Assembly (NCBI GenBank): GCA_002077065.1
Contig: NAJO01000073.1
Location: forward strand, 1 to 64,000
Direction: 5' to 3'
DNA from: Cryoendolithus antarcticus
Taxonomy: Eukaryota > Ascomycota > Dothideomycetes > Cladosporiales > Cladosporiaceae
Length of the DNA: 64,000 bases
In this document: piece by piece, positions 10,901-22,400 of the stretch
How the letters are laid out: every line of letters starts with the position of its first letter
How positions within the stretch are numbered: the first letter of the stretch is position 1
Position numbers and translations under genes: made by a program
The notes under the pieces: model-generated
Seen by the model: the letters and a program-made list of their open reading frames with translations, nothing else
What the model was told of the DNA's origin: nothing
The model's database searches: none

Positions 10901-11977
10901 CTCCCTTTCATCAATAAAGCTGGAGCGATTGTGCTCATGGGTACGCAGTTCGGGCCTGTGCTACAGGCGATGTCCACTCCATGCGCAGTCCAGCGGCACG
11001 TCCCTATGGATCTAGATCTCCTGGTAGTCCCTTTGGCAAGATTGCGACTCCTCTCGGAGGAGATTGGCCAAAGCGAGGGCGGCAATGCAGATGTGCAGCT
11101 TATTGATGATATTTGGTGGAATGAGCCACACGAGTCGTTTGGCTTAACGCCCTGTGCATGCACACCACACCTCAGAGGAATAAGCTGTGTATGCCATTGT
11201 GCGCGACTGACTGCGCAACTTGGTGACAGGCGCAAGAAGTGGTATAGAGGCAAGCGCAAAGTGCCGGACAGTGTCTTTGAACTTTACCCCGACGGCCTCG
11301 TTGTCTTTGGTCATCGCGATGCTGTCCGGAAGATGGCCTTCCGTCAATTGAGAGGTCTTGATACGCCGCCTGCCGGTGCATCACGCGGTGATACCGGCTC
11401 CTCGACTACATCTCAGGGCAGTAGTTCAGGCTTCGCGGATAGCAGTCTGAGTCCGCCTTCGACAACGTCACTTGCGCCAAAGATTCAACCCTCGACAGTA
11501 GCTAGCACATCAGGCAGGTCGTCTGGCTCTTCACAATCATCACGCGACTCTGCAGCTCGTAGTATGAGTGCGCAGGCTTCCAGCTCGATCGCCACGTCTG
11601 GACGGACCAGGGATGTGGTAATCGCTCTCATGCCTCCCGAGTCCAGCGTCGGCGAGTTGGATGTGGAGCAGGATGATTCAAGCCCTTCTTTGCACGCCAC
11701 ACTGACGACGCGCCATGCGTTCCCGGGCAGTGAGCAGCGGTCTCGAGGCTCTTCGAGGTGGGCAAGGCGACCACTGCCGCAGACACGACACGTCTCGCAG
11801 CGTACTTTTCATGCAGCTATCGCTGCAGAACCCTGCACCTCTAGCTCCTTGATCGATTCTGAAGACCAGGATCCCCCAATGCACTTCGCCACTGGACCGA
11901 GCGGACAAATTCCAGTATATCCAACCAGACCGCCGGAGTTCACGTACAAGTCCGCTGGCGCAGACAAAATCTCGTAG
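7977..11977 (+). CDS. large uncharacterised fungal protein (five exons, about 1,240 aa)
   Basis: Proposed exons are 7977-9309, 9400-10032, 10094-10329, 10398-10515 and 10575-11977, all joining in phase. The protein matches a pattern I recall from large fungal proteins of unknown function. Its landmarks are GGYPMPRR, LEIQLELMVML, LVLKGFSTML, KHFVGF, APYNSIQF, MHVVLYGADDRRAWFLDGASALLHL, RRLEGFSFVDL, SGWLPFINKAGAIVLMGTQFG and an E/D-H-F-type end, LVVFGHRDAV. The N-terminal 170 residues are polar. The C-terminal 190 residues are Ser/Thr/Gly rich and probably disordered. There is no signal peptide or transmembrane segment. Exon 1 could instead end at 9267, where there is a stronger GTGAGT donor. 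Intron 2 could instead be 10054-10093 (40 bp) or 10020-10068 (49 bp); the 61-bp choice keeps the remembered spacing between HFVGF and APY. The start codon and the polar N-terminus are the least certain parts. I know no function. Confidence 0.6.
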
Positions 11978-12590
11978 GCCGCAGTCGAGCCACTGCAAAC
12001 GCCGAGATGGCGAAGCACGCTCACGGATTCTCGTACGAGCCGCGCGGAAGACACAGATAATGCAAGGAGCGGACCCGATGAGACGTCGCAGTGATGTCTA
12101 CCCACGCTGACCGCTGTAGAGGCCACTCACCAAGCTCACACGAACAAGCTACGCGTTTTTGCTCCACAATATCGACTTGCAACCTGGGCGGGCATGTGCT
12201 CGCAGCATGCTCACGATCTGGTTTACGTGACTGCTGGTCCGATCAGAACCTCGTCATTGATGAGAGAATGCGCCGAGCTGGCTATCGCACGGATTCATTC
12301 AATACCTCTGGATTGCTCCAGCGATAGTTCGCAACGCCATGCATGATTTGGTGAGGTGATCTGCACACGTTAATCGACGCAGTACAATGTTAAGTTCCAA
12401 GATCATTGGCTTAGTGGTGTGTAGTGTCGCTTGCGCCAGCAAGATCGAACGTCGGAGCGCGTGGAGTTTTCGTCGCCTGGGCCACAAAGTCCAGTATACT
12501 GCATCTTGGTGGGAAAACACCGCTCTTGACATCTAGCGGCGCACCGCATGTCATGCGGCGGTCTCGGCCAAGGACATATGAAGCCACCGT
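11978..12590. other. intergenic, no gene seen
   Basis: About 610 bases between the convergent ends of the large unknown gene and the PhzF-like gene. It should hold both 3' UTRs. The frames at 12091-12327 and 12299-12532 look random. Confidence 0.5.
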
Positions 12591-13511
12591 TCAGTCGTAC
12601 TCCACTCTGCCTTCCATGACCTTCACCGCACTGCCAATGAGAACAATCTTCTCAGCCGCTTTCGCACTCCGATCGAGTGTTACCGCGACACCAATGTCGC
12701 TCTGCCGTCCCATCTCGACGCCCTGGATCATCTCGAAGTCGACATTTCGATCACCTCCCTTGACAGCAAGGAAAGCCGCAAGCCCACAAGCCGCAGAACC
12801 AGTAGCAGGATCCTCGAGGATGCCCTCGATCATCCGCATTCGTAGGCTTTGCTTCACTGCCCTACCTGGCGTTGTGGATCGTTCGCCAAGCACGTAGAAG
12901 ACGGAGCCGCAGAAGCCAACATTCCAGGCAGAGTCAAGCGTGGGAGCGGGCTTCAGACCAGTGCATTCGACTAGGGCGAGGGCCTCAAGATCGGGTAGCT
13001 GGATGTAGATGAAGTTCATGCCTTTCACTGGGGAGACCGTGGCGATGTTGAGAAGCTCTGTACCCTTCAGTTTCGGCTGCAGGGTCTCGACTTCGGTGCC
13101 AGTGAAGGGCGATTCGATATGGACATGGACATTGTGAGGGATCGAAGCTCGTGACACGCCATTTGCATACTCGATCTCGATAGGTCCAGCCTTACAGTGC
13201 AGGACTGCGCGAGATTTGCCTGGGGCAAGGGTGCTCATGACGTGACAAGCTGTGCCTATCGTCGGATGACCAGCAAAAGGAAGTTCTGCCTCGGTCATGA
13301 AGATACGAATGGTCCATGCTGGGATATCTGCTGTGGCTTCTAAGCTTTCATAGAGGACAACTGTTTCTGAAAGGTTGAATTCGCGTGCGATGGCTTGAAG
13401 AGTCGGCGTCGAAATGCCCAGACCAGAGGGAATGGTGACAATGGCGAGCGGGTTCCCCTTGAAGCGCGTTTGAGTGAAGACATCCACAGTGACGAACTCG
13501 AGTGAAGGCAT
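12591..13511 (-). CDS. PhzF-family isomerase-like protein (306 aa)
   Basis: A member of the phenazine-biosynthesis PhzF / diaminopimelate-epimerase fold. Bacterial PhzF isomerises trans-2,3-dihydro-3-hydroxyanthranilate, but most fungal members have no known substrate, so no phenazine pathway should be inferred. The single exon gives 306 residues, the family's usual length. Family hallmarks are the N-terminal VDVFT and FKGNPLAIV, the catalytic-type glutamate E49 in FNLSET, ELPFAGHPTIGTA, and the C-terminal DPATGSAACGLAAF that mirrors the first half of the duplicated fold. The ATG at 13511 is the natural start just before SLEFVTVDVF. It is divergent from the LSM12-like gene. No pathway partners lie nearby. 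Confidence 0.92.
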   Translation of the reverse strand: MPSLEFVTVDVFTQTRFKGNPLAIVTIPSGLGISTPTLQAIAREFNLSETVVLYESLEATADIPAWTIRIFMTEAELPFAGHPTIGTACHVMSTLAPGKSRAVLHCKAGPIEIEYANGVSRASIPHNVHVHIESPFTGTEVETLQPKLKGTELLNIATVSPVKGMNFIYIQLPDLEALALVECTGLKPAPTLDSAWNVGFCGSVFYVLGERSTTPGRAVKQSLRMRMIEGILEDPATGSAACGLAAFLAVKGGDRNVDFEMIQGVEMGRQSDIGVAVTLDRSAKAAEKIVLIGSAVKVMEGRVEYD

Positions 13512-13869
13512 AACAGAAGCTTACAACTCGAATAACGATTGATGTCCATGCCTAGTTCCAGGAGACGAAGTCCATTTGCTTGAGGGACCGTGCACGCCTT
13601 GACTTCACACGACAGACTGAGGCAGCTTTCCGTAGCCAATCCACGCTTACCGGCATCGTTTTACATCAGAGGCCGCCTGACACATTCGTTTGGCCTCGAT
13701 CTGCTCTCATATTCTCTTCTTGTCCGCTTATACTTACTGCTGCGCAGCCAGCTCGAGCGACAGCGCGGGCTTTCATTTCCATGTTGCGATAGCCGCTCAG
13801 ATCAGGCGCGTGTGGTAGGGGAAGAGAAAATAGCAGTGTACATTGAGACTTGGGCAGAAGATTCGAAAG
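13512..13869. promoter_or_regulatory. divergent promoter region, PhzF-like gene and LSM12-like gene
   Basis: A 358-base gap between two divergent start codons. It should contain both promoters. The frames that cross it (for example 13590-13886) continue into 5' leader sequence and are not convincing. No motif is called. Confidence 0.45.
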
Positions 13870-14659
13870 ATGGCCGACGCGAGTAAGCGCAATAGCGCTG
13901 CTGGCAAGACCGCCACTCCGAGGACTGGGAGTGCGCCTCATGCGCCGCCGATGTTGGATACTCTCGAGGCGTTGAGCAAGGCTATAGGTGCACGGTAAGC
14001 TGAGGTTAGGAATCAGGCGGTCATGAGGTTAGCAACTGACAAGAAACCCAGTATTAAGCTTACCACTACGGCACCTCACGCGCAAACTCTTGAGGGATCA
14101 CTCTTCACAGCATGTACGATCACGAATCTGGTAGCTGTGAACACGCGGACTAGCGGCGGGAATGCTTCAAGTCTACCTGGAGACTATCACATTGTCCCGG
14201 TATCGCGCATACAGAGCTTCCAGATCACGACCCTGGCCGGCGATGGCGCACAGTCTATCACTACTGCTCAGCCGAGCATAGGGGCAGTGGACACTACGCG
14301 TCTGCGAGAGCGCGAGGAGACCCGCATCAGAAAGCTGAAAGAGGAGGACGACAATCGTGGCAAGGGCGTCTCGAAAGAAGCACAGGAGATCTACGACTCG
14401 TTGCGGAGAGTGTAAGTCATCAACCCTGTGAAACTCTTGGTAGATGCTGACAACAAGTAGCAATGTCCCCATTCGCTGGCACAACGCCGAGATGATCGTG
14501 CATGAATTCGTGATCATCACACCTCCATACCGACCGGAGGACTGCAGGAGCGCGAAGGACAAATCTGCAATCTTGACCCGGGTGAAGCAGATCCTGGAGG
14601 GCGAGAGGCGGAAGCTGAAGGAGCGGGAGAGTGCTACGGCACCCCGAAAGGGCGGATGA
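13870..14659 (+). CDS. LSM12-like RNA-binding protein (three exons, 227 aa)
   Basis: Exons are 13870-13994, 14052-14411 and 14461-14659, with introns of 57 and 49 bp, both in phase 2. The first part has an Sm-like beginning: AIGARIKLTT, EGSLFTACTITNLVAVNT, and HIVPVSRIQSFQI after a Gly/Ser insertion. A charged helix follows (REREETRIRKLKEEDDNRGKGVS). The C-terminal AD-type domain reads KEAQEIYDSLRRV-NVPIRWHNAEMIVHEFVIITPPYRPEDC, a close fit to the anticodon-binding-like domain of Lsm12. The yeast orthologue binds Pbp1/ataxin-2 complexes on polysomes, and the animal protein has the same domain order. Reading the second splice gives DSLRRVNVPIRW, which restores the conserved junction and supports the model. 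The N-terminal 27 residues are low complexity. Confidence 0.88.
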
Positions 14660-15008
14660 GGAGTCGGTCATTGCAGCTGAACCGCTCTGAGCGCTCCATC
14701 TCCGGACATAATCATCGCTCAGCTCAAAATGCGCGGACTTTGCGTACGACACACATGATCCGAGCTTTGGTCATAGGTTCACACATGCTCTAGAGCTCCA
14801 CGAACTCGCAAAGACCTGCATCGCGAGTCAGGGCCATGCTCGTCATGCGACTTGGATGTGAAGTCAGAAGATGACCAGCGTCGTGGCACCCGCTAGATTC
14901 AGGACATTACCAATACTACCAACGCCCTTGCACCACCTGGGTATAATCAAACCACAATGGCCTCCAAGGTCAGAAGACTGCGCAACTCCCGCTCACGCTC
15001 CCTCCCCA
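14660..15008. other. intergenic between convergent genes
   Basis: About 350 bases holding the 3' ends of the LSM12-like gene and the flotillin gene. No gene is seen. Confidence 0.45.
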
Positions 15009-16643
15009 TCAATGCCCATTTCCATTCATCAACGCCTCCTGCTTCGCCCTAACCTTCTCCTGCTGACTCATTTCATTAACCCCCTCCTCCCCACCCATTC
15101 TCGCCAACCAACTAGGCGGCTGCATCCCAGTCTGATCCTGAATAGTGCTCAAAAGCGGCGGCAACGTCTGAAACAAATTCCTAATCGGCGCCATGGAATC
15201 CACGCCCTCCGCCCCCGCAGCGCCAGTGTTCCACACATTAATCTTCGGCTGCAGCCCATTAATAGCCTTGGCATTAGCATTCGCCAACTTCTCGTAGGTG
15301 TTAGTCTGCAACATCAAATACTGCATCAGGCCTTGCGGGCCACCCAGTACTTTGGCGAGCTCGCCGTAGGCTTTCGCCGTTTCGGCTATACCGGCTGCTT
15401 CTTTCTGCTTGACGATGTAATTTGCTTGGGCGTCGCGCTCTTTTAGGAGGGCGGCGACTTCGGCGTCCTTTGTGCCGCGATAGGCTACGGCGTCGGCTTC
15501 GGCGCGTTGCTGGTAGAGTGCTGCGTCGGTCTTTTTGGTGTTGCTGAGGTAGTCGGCTAGGGCTTTCTGCTCGGCGGATTCGCGGGCGATTTTGGCTTGG
15601 GTGACGGTCGTAGCGCGAAGACGTTCGAGTTCCATGCCGGCGCGCTTCTCTTCGACGCCGCGTTGGAGCTCGGCGTCCTGGATGTTGTGTCAGTGATTTG
15701 TAGAGCAGGAGGGGAGAAGGAGGAGAAGGGCTTACGGTCTGCTGAGCGGCGCGCTCGGCGGCGATTTGAGCAAGGTTCAGCTCACGTTGAATCTGGATCT
15801 CCTTGGTCTTGAGCTTCTGGTCTACGGTCATGTCAGTGATGGTCCGCTGTCGACAAGAAAGATAACGAACCCGCAACAGCCTTCTCGACCTTTCGTTCCG
15901 TCTCCAGCACAGCGGTCTGCGCGTTGACCTTCGCGATCCTCTGCTTCGTCTCGCCCTGCTTCTCGGCCTCACCGACTTGCCCGATCATTCGTGCATTAGC
16001 GACATCAACTTGAGCCTGGCTCTGTGCACCCTCGTGAGCCTTCCGCGACAAGCTCTTGAAGTACCTTGAGTCGCCGAGATCCTGGAGTTCCTTCACGTTG
16101 GCGTTGTAGATCCTCAGACCGAATTGATCGAGTTCCTTCTGCACACACTCGATGACCTGAGTCTTGAACAGTCGGCGATTGTTGAAAAGCTCTTCCATGG
16201 TCATGTTCGAGACGATCGAGCGAGTCTCGCCCTCGATGATGCCTTTGACGATATCTTGGACATGGTTGCGGCCGGTGCCGATGCTGCCGGATTTGGTGGT
16301 GGACTTGAGCTGACCATCGGAGTCGCCTGTGAGGAGCACGGCGTACTTCTCGAGGGCTGAGACTTCGTCAAGAGGACCGATTGTGAAGACTGCAGGCAGA
16401 GAGAATTGAAGCTTCTCTGAGGTCATGGCTTGGAGAGCCATACTGAAGTCGAAGGGGGTGATGCTGATCTTGGCGACCTGCGGAGAGGAGTCAGATACAT
16501 TGCGACTGGAAGGGTTTCACGGTGGGACTTCTGCATACCTTCTGGAATGGCAAGATCAACGCCTTCTTCACGATCTTCACCTTGTCGATCCCTGCGCCAG
16601 TGACGGCGAGGTACGAGTTGGGCTCGGAGACGTGGAACCACAT
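15009..16643 (-). CDS. flotillin / SPFH-domain membrane scaffold (four exons, 488 aa)
   Basis: Exons are 16643-16539, 16477-15871, 15821-15736 and 15677-15009, with introns of 61, 49 and 58 bp. The protein starts MWFHVSEPNSYLAVTGAGI, a flotillin N-terminus, and continues with the SPFH domain (KALILPFQK, PFDFSMALQAMTSEKLQFSLPAVFTIGP, VKGIIEGETRSIVSNMTMEELFNNR). The second half is the long Ala/Glu/Lys/Gln coiled-coil flotillin domain (AEKQGETKQRIAKV, EIQIQRELNLAQIAAERAAQQT, IVKQKEAAGIAETAKAYGELAKVLGG). It should bind the inner leaflet of the plasma membrane by acylation and hydrophobic insertion and form large oligomers. Fungal flotillins mark sterol-rich domains of hyphae. The frame extends upstream of the chosen ATG, but that part looks like leader. 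Confidence 0.92.
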
Positions 16644-17560
16644 AGCGGCGATGTTGTAGCGGTGATTCGATTGTGTTGGGAGCTGTGCTTTGTAGAAGCA
16701 CTGTTGGAGTGATGTGTTACACTTAGAAAAGAAGGAGGCTGTGATCGACAAGCAAAAGGACAGCACAGATGGACTCAGGAACGCAAGTAGGAGATGACAC
16801 TGTACTACCATATATACGCAATGGGCTGCAAGGAGGTTTCTGACAAGCCCTCAGCCTTGTGCGCAGTCAAACAGTGAAGCTTTGCCATTCCCTCATGCTC
16901 AGTGGCTCTATCAAATCACGAGGCATCAATGTGCCTAACGTCGACATTCCGGCATAGAGACTCACCCAATGCCACGATGCGCAATATGGCGTCCACGAGG
17001 CTATGTCATGGGCGTGGCAGAGTGGCCGCTCGTGTAGTGTGTAAGCAACCGAAATTCGGCGTGCTTCGGCAGCGAAGGATTGACGCTTTTGACCATTTGC
17101 GACTCGCTCGATGGTGGAAGTGTAATGCCTCATGGTCTCGTGAGCGCGGTTTTGCGGCAATGCGGCATGCTTCGCTTGTCAGCCAAACGATATCTGATGA
17201 CGGCTTAGCGTGACATGCCGAATGCGGCTTGGCGACTCCTTCGTCACGGGCGAAGTGAGAGGCTGTGTTGACCACCGGTCGGTGCACGGATCGTCGCCGC
17301 AAGAGTAATGCGAAAAGGCATGTGACGATGCCCGACTGTCTGCCTCAGTAGAGGCATTGCGAGCATGCGTGACACAGCGTCAATCAGATCCATGCAAGGC
17401 CAAACCTCCAACCTTTTGCTCCTTCTGGCGCTCACCTACCATCGCGAACTGCCCAGCCTCATTCCTCGGGCTGTGAACATCGAATAGATGCGAACGTTAG
17501 TGCCACCAAACGAGAACACTTACTAGATTGTGCCCTTGTCCCACATCGTCTTACTTCGCC
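16644..17560. promoter_or_regulatory. divergent promoter region, flotillin gene and PPPY hypothetical
   Basis: About 915 bases between two divergent start codons. No coding frame is convincing; the frames at 16867-17302 read as random on both strands. The promoters of both genes should be here. Confidence 0.45.
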
Positions 17561-18236
17561 ATGGACGACCCTCCTCCTTACGACGAGGGCCTGGAAGTTG
17601 CACACACAAACTCAACCAAGAAGCACACAAATGACGAGAAGCGCACAAATGTCTGGAATATCAGGGCGCAGGTCGGTCTGTCGAGATCGCAGCATGTCGC
17701 ACAGGTGGTGTGTCAAATCACCGAGCACGTCAGAGCTCGGGCCATGCAGGGCCTGTCGAGGACTATCCTAGCAATGCTGCCGTCGGATCAAGGTATGTGG
17801 TGTCGAAGACGCTGTATTGAACAACTACTGACACTGTCCAGATGCAACGCGCACTGGCACGTTAGTCGGCTTTCCGGACGACGAAGCTCCCGTTGTGATC
17901 CAATTCGAAGGCCCGCAATACAGCATGCAGTTCTGGTCACAGGCGGAGGCTCTGGCCGAGCTACGAACGCAGTTGTACAACGAAGTATCCGATGGCGTTC
18001 CGCACGGGCAACTGGAGGTCGCGCTGCCTCCACGACCAGCCGCACCGGTGCAGAAAGGGTCCTGGTTTGGTCGGAAGGCATCTAAGGCGCCGGCGACTGT
18101 TCAGCCTCCAACACCCCTACCGCCAGTTGAAGTCGATGTACAGGTAGATGACCTGCACTTCCGTATGGAGACGAAGTATGGTCTCTATGAGACGATACGG
18201 GTACGAGGGATGGTAGTCTCGGTTATGGTGCGATAG
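17561..18236 (+). CDS. hypothetical protein with N-terminal PPPY motif (two exons, 208 aa)
   Basis: Exons are 17561-17792 and 17842-18236, with a 49-bp intron (GTATGT...TCCAG) in phase 1. The protein begins MDDPPPYDEGLE; PPPY is the core recognised by WW domains of Nedd4/Rsp5-type ubiquitin ligases. The first exon ends in helices (HVAQVVCQITEHVRARAMQGLSRTIL). The second gives a beta-rich stretch (TGTLVGFPDDEAPVVIQFEGPQYSMQFW) and a Pro-rich linker (ALPPRPAAPVQK), then ends in VQVDDLHFRMETKYGLYETIRVRGMVVSV. I do not recognise the family. The regular strands, the in-phase splice and the smooth codon use support a real gene, perhaps a cytosolic adaptor. Confidence 0.75.
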
Positions 18237-18260
18237 CGAGGGCTGGGCAGGAGCGATCGT

Positions 18261-18848
18261 TCAACCGTCTGCGACCTTCTTCTCGCCTTCAATGTCAAAG
18301 CCGAGTGTGTCCAGTTGCCGTACAAGCTCGTTGATCTTGATCACTTTATCGAACTGCTCGGGCAGCAAGCTGTCACCACCTTCCTTCTTGCTCTTCAGCT
18401 CCTTCGCCTGCCGTAGCTTCTTTGCCAGCTTTCTTGCCTCCTTGGCCTTCTCCACCTCGGGGTCGACAGGCTCTGGTATGGGCTCCTGAACTTTGCCATT
18501 GGCCCCATTTTCTACCGGATCATCCGTCTCAACAACATCGCCGTTGGCAGCAGCCTTCTTTCTTGCCTCTCGCCTCTTCGCGTTCTTATTGGCAGCGGCT
18601 GAGGCATTCAGTGCATTAGAAGATTCAAGCCCCTCCGAACCAGGCACGCCTCCCTTCCCACGGTTTTGCCATGCCGCCGCAGTGCGATTCTTGTAGACTT
18701 CAACATCCTCAGGCGGCTTATAGCCAGGCTTCACTTTGATCTCCTTGCGCACTGAGCCATCGGGCCGCGTTGATGATGGGATGACTGCCTCTCCTGTGGC
18801 CAGCTTTTTGATACCTGATCGCGTCGAGTCATCCGACTTGGACGGCAT
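18261..18848 (-). CDS. PYM / WIBG homologue, Mago-Y14 partner (195 aa)
   Basis: A homologue of PYM, the cytoplasmic factor that binds the Mago-Y14 heterodimer and removes exon junction complexes from mRNA at the ribosome. The N-terminal Mago-Y14-binding segment is clear: GIKKLATGEAVIPSSTRPDG, then SVRKEIKVKPGYKPPEDVEVYKN. The rest is a low-complexity Ala/Lys/Glu-rich helical region, including KEARKLAKKLRQAKELKSKKEGG, and a short C-terminal KVIKINELVRQLDTLGFDIEGEKK. The ATG at 18848 gives MPSKSDDSTRSG directly before the binding segment; 38 more upstream codons are open but look like leader. Single exon. The gene ends 24 bases from the stop of the convergent PPPY hypothetical, so the 3' UTRs must overlap. 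Confidence 0.88.
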   Translation of the reverse strand: MPSKSDDSTRSGIKKLATGEAVIPSSTRPDGSVRKEIKVKPGYKPPEDVEVYKNRTAAAWQNRGKGGVPGSEGLESSNALNASAAANKNAKRREARKKAAANGDVVETDDPVENGANGKVQEPIPEPVDPEVEKAKEARKLAKKLRQAKELKSKKEGGDSLLPEQFDKVIKINELVRQLDTLGFDIEGEKKVADG

Positions 18849-19405
18849 GGTCACTGGATCGGCAAGGGCCATACGCAAAGATATGTCAGACACACAGCTG
18901 TGCGACCTTCTTGCTATGTCATACCGAGGATGGGAGGTGTTGTTGTACGGGTGATCATTCAAATGTTTGTAAAAGTAGGGTAAGCCACAAGCGCGCCTGC
19001 CTCACGAGCTCGTCCGCCGCGTGAACTTTGCCGTACTCCCTCAAGGCATGGACGCTTTGAGAGAGAGACGCATTGTCTACTCCTACACTTTTGACGCATC
19101 TGCTCCGCCTTCTGCTGCCTATGATACACTCTAATAGATCGAAATATTGCATACAATACAATAAGAGTCGCCATTGAATGCCAACCTCAAGCCCCACCCA
19201 GCGAATCTCGGGTAGATCCCGCAGTGCACTTGGACATCAACGCGTGACGTTTTCGTTGCACAGCGAATGGTCATGTAAGTGCCAACCATGTTGAAGTTTG
19301 TGCCTCGACAGCAATCACATTGGGGATGATATGCCTGCCACCATATCTCCCCGAAGTCCCTTCAAGTCGCATTGTTCACAGCCATTGGTGTAATAACTAA
19401 CAGCT
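18849..19405. promoter_or_regulatory. divergent promoter region, PYM and TPS2
   Basis: A 557-base gap between divergent starts. It contains the proposed TPS2 5' UTR intron (19275-19403). No other gene is seen. Confidence 0.45.
19275..19403 (+). other. possible 5' UTR intron of TPS2
   Basis: A consensus donor GTAAGT at 19275 and an acceptor AACAG ending at 19403, two bases before the ATG, would define a 129-bp intron in the leader. No upstream coding exon fits in the right frame: that frame meets a stop before any Met. If real, the intron is non-coding. Confidence 0.3.
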
Positions 19406-22400
19406 ATGCAGTACGATAGCGACGCAGACTACTTCGAGGCCAGGCGTAGTAAGCAGATGGCCAGCAGGGAAGATGTAGACGCAGATGGCCCTCCACTGCC
19501 AGCATTGGAACGGATCCAGTCTGGCCATCCAGCATTGGCGGAAGAAGTCATTTCTGTTCCCGTCACCCCCGGCGTAACGGACTGGGATGCTTTTGATCGA
19601 CGCCAAAGCTCTATGGATCACAATGGAGCGAGTACGTCACAATCAGGTAACCACGTCCCTCCATGGGCTGCCAACTCGTTTCACTCTTCCCACTCGAGTG
19701 GACTACCCAAGGAACGTCGACCAAGTTCGGCGACTGAGGCCGCGGCAGGTGCTAAGAACGGGGAGGACTTGCTTAGAAGGCTGAGCCTGACTACTGGACG
19801 AACGCATGGGAACGATCTTGCTGAGATCGATCCGCGAAAGTCGCATCCCGATCTTAAGTTGAGCGGGCATGTGATTAGCGCCACCTTCTGCGTCCCTCAC
19901 AAGATCGCCTATGCTCCCAACGCTGACTGGGAGCTCGACGCTCGCAGAGGAACTTCAGCATTGTTCGACTCCTTTTCGTACTTGTCTGGGCCGGAGTCTC
20001 CATGGAATCACACGCTTGTCGGATGGACTGGTGAGATCGATATGGCCAGATCTGCAGGTGGACCGAGGAATGGGGTACCCTTCAACAAAGCATCCGCGCC
20101 CATACCCGTGGACAAGAATGCCAAGCCGGCGCAGCCACATGATCTCACTGATATGAAGGTTCCCGAGGCCGATAGACAGCGACTGGAAAGACAATTGGAA
20201 CACGATCACGGCGGTCGAGTCGCACCTGTGTGGCTGTGGGATGAGATGAGCGACGACCGCGTTGCTACATTCAGAGATCAGAAGAAGTGGCGGAGATATG
20301 GCGAGCACGAGCTGTTTCCGCTTTTCCACTATAAGCAGAACGAGCCTACCGATGGTCGAGAGGTCCGCAAGGCCTGGACGACATACTATCGCATGAATAA
20401 GGCGTTCGCTGATACGATCATGAGCGTATACAAGCCCGGCGACGTCGTTTTGATACATGACTATCACCTACTTCTACTACCCAGTCTGCTTAGGCAGCGT
20501 CTACCCAACATCTACATCGGCTTCTTTCTGCATGTGCCGTTCCCAAGCAGCGAGTTCTATCGGTGTCTGAGTCGGCGGAAGGAAATTCTGGAAGGCGTCC
20601 TTGGAGCTAATATGATTGGTTTCCAAGCGTACAGCTATTCACGGCACTTCTCTTCTTGCTGTACTCGCATATTGGGCTTCGACTCGTCACAAGCTGGTGT
20701 CGATGCATATGGAGCGCACGTTGCAGTGGACGTGTTCCCGATCGGCATCAACGCTGAGTCGACGCTTAAAGCGGCGTTCGAGTCACACGGTGTAGATGAG
20801 AAGGTACAGGCTATTCGCGAGCAGTATGCGGGCAAGAAGATCATCGTTGGCCGTGACCGCCTAGACACCGTGCGAGGCGTGGCGCAGAAGTTACAAGCGT
20901 TTGAGATCTTCCTTGACCGACATCCAGAGTGGCGCGATAATGTGGTTCTGATACAAGTCACAAGTCCGACGAGTATCGAGGACCGCGTGGAGAAGTCCGA
21001 CAAGACCGCGAATAAGATCAGCGATCTCGTGGCCAGGATCAACGGCACCTACGGATCGCTCAGCTTTACGCCCGTACAGCACTACCCACAGTACCTCTCG
21101 AAGGAGGAGTACTTTGCACTGCTGCGAGTGGCGGATGTTGGTCTTATCACGAGTGTTCGCGACGGCATGAACACGACAGCCTTGGAGTACATTTGCGCTC
21201 AGCGAGACAATCATGGCCCTCTAATCATCTCCGAATTCTCAGGAACGGCGGGCAGTCTTGGTAACACCATGCATATCAACCCTTGGGATCTTGGAGGTAC
21301 TGCAGAGGCCATCAACGCCGCCCTATCGATGCCCGCAGACATCAAGACCGAGATACATCAGGAGAACTTCGACTATGTGACGAGAAACACAGTGCAATCT
21401 TGGACAAAGTCTTTCCTCAGACGTCTGCTCACGAATCTCACTAAGCATGATCAGTCCAAAGCAACGCCTGCGCTGGACCGTGCCCAGATGCTCTCCCGCT
21501 ATCGCAAAGCCTCGCGACGACTCTTCATGTTCGACTACGACGGCACACTCACGCCGATTGTAGGTGATCCTGAAGCCGCCATCCCTTCAGACAAAGTCAC
21601 TCGCAATCTCAAGACACTATCGTCAGATCCCAGAAACGCAGTCTGGATTATCTCCGGTCGCGATCAAGCATTCCTAGACGAGTGGATGGGCTCGATATCG
21701 GAGCTCGGGCTCAGCGCCGAGCACGGCTCGTTCATGCGGAACCCAAGCTCAAACAATTGGATGAATCTGACCGAGAGTATGGATATGGAGATTTGGCAAG
21801 CTGCAGTCATCAAGGTCTTCTCGCAATACTCCGAGCGCACTCAGGGAAGCTTCATCGAACGCAAGAAGATCGCTATCACCTGGCACTACCGGCGCGCGGA
21901 CCCAGAGTATGGCGCCTTCCAAGCGCAGCAGTGTCAGAAGGAGCTCGAAGCAACTGTGTGTAGGGAGTTTGAAGTCGAGGTCATGCCCGGGAAGGCCAAT
22001 CTGGAGGTCAGGCCGAGATTTGTGAACAAGGGCGAGATCGCGAAGCGCTTGATCGGCGAATATGGTAGTGGGAAAGGAAAGGAGCCGGATTTCGTGCTGT
22101 GCCTTGGGGACGATTTCACGGATGAAGGTGAGTAAAGCTAGACTTCGTTGACATCTCCTCGCTGGGTTCGCCGTGCTGACGTACTTTACAGACATGTTCC
22201 GCTCACTGCGAGCTTCATCACTTCAGGCGGAGAACATCTTCGCCTGTACTGTCGGCGCTAGCTCGAAGCAGACCATTGCCACTTGGCATCTGCTAGAGCC
22301 CTCGGATGTGATCTCTGCGATTGCTTTACTGAACGGTTCGACGGATGCGGGTAACGCTGGTGCGGTGTCAGTGGTTGATGCCGAGATCTCGGATATACGG

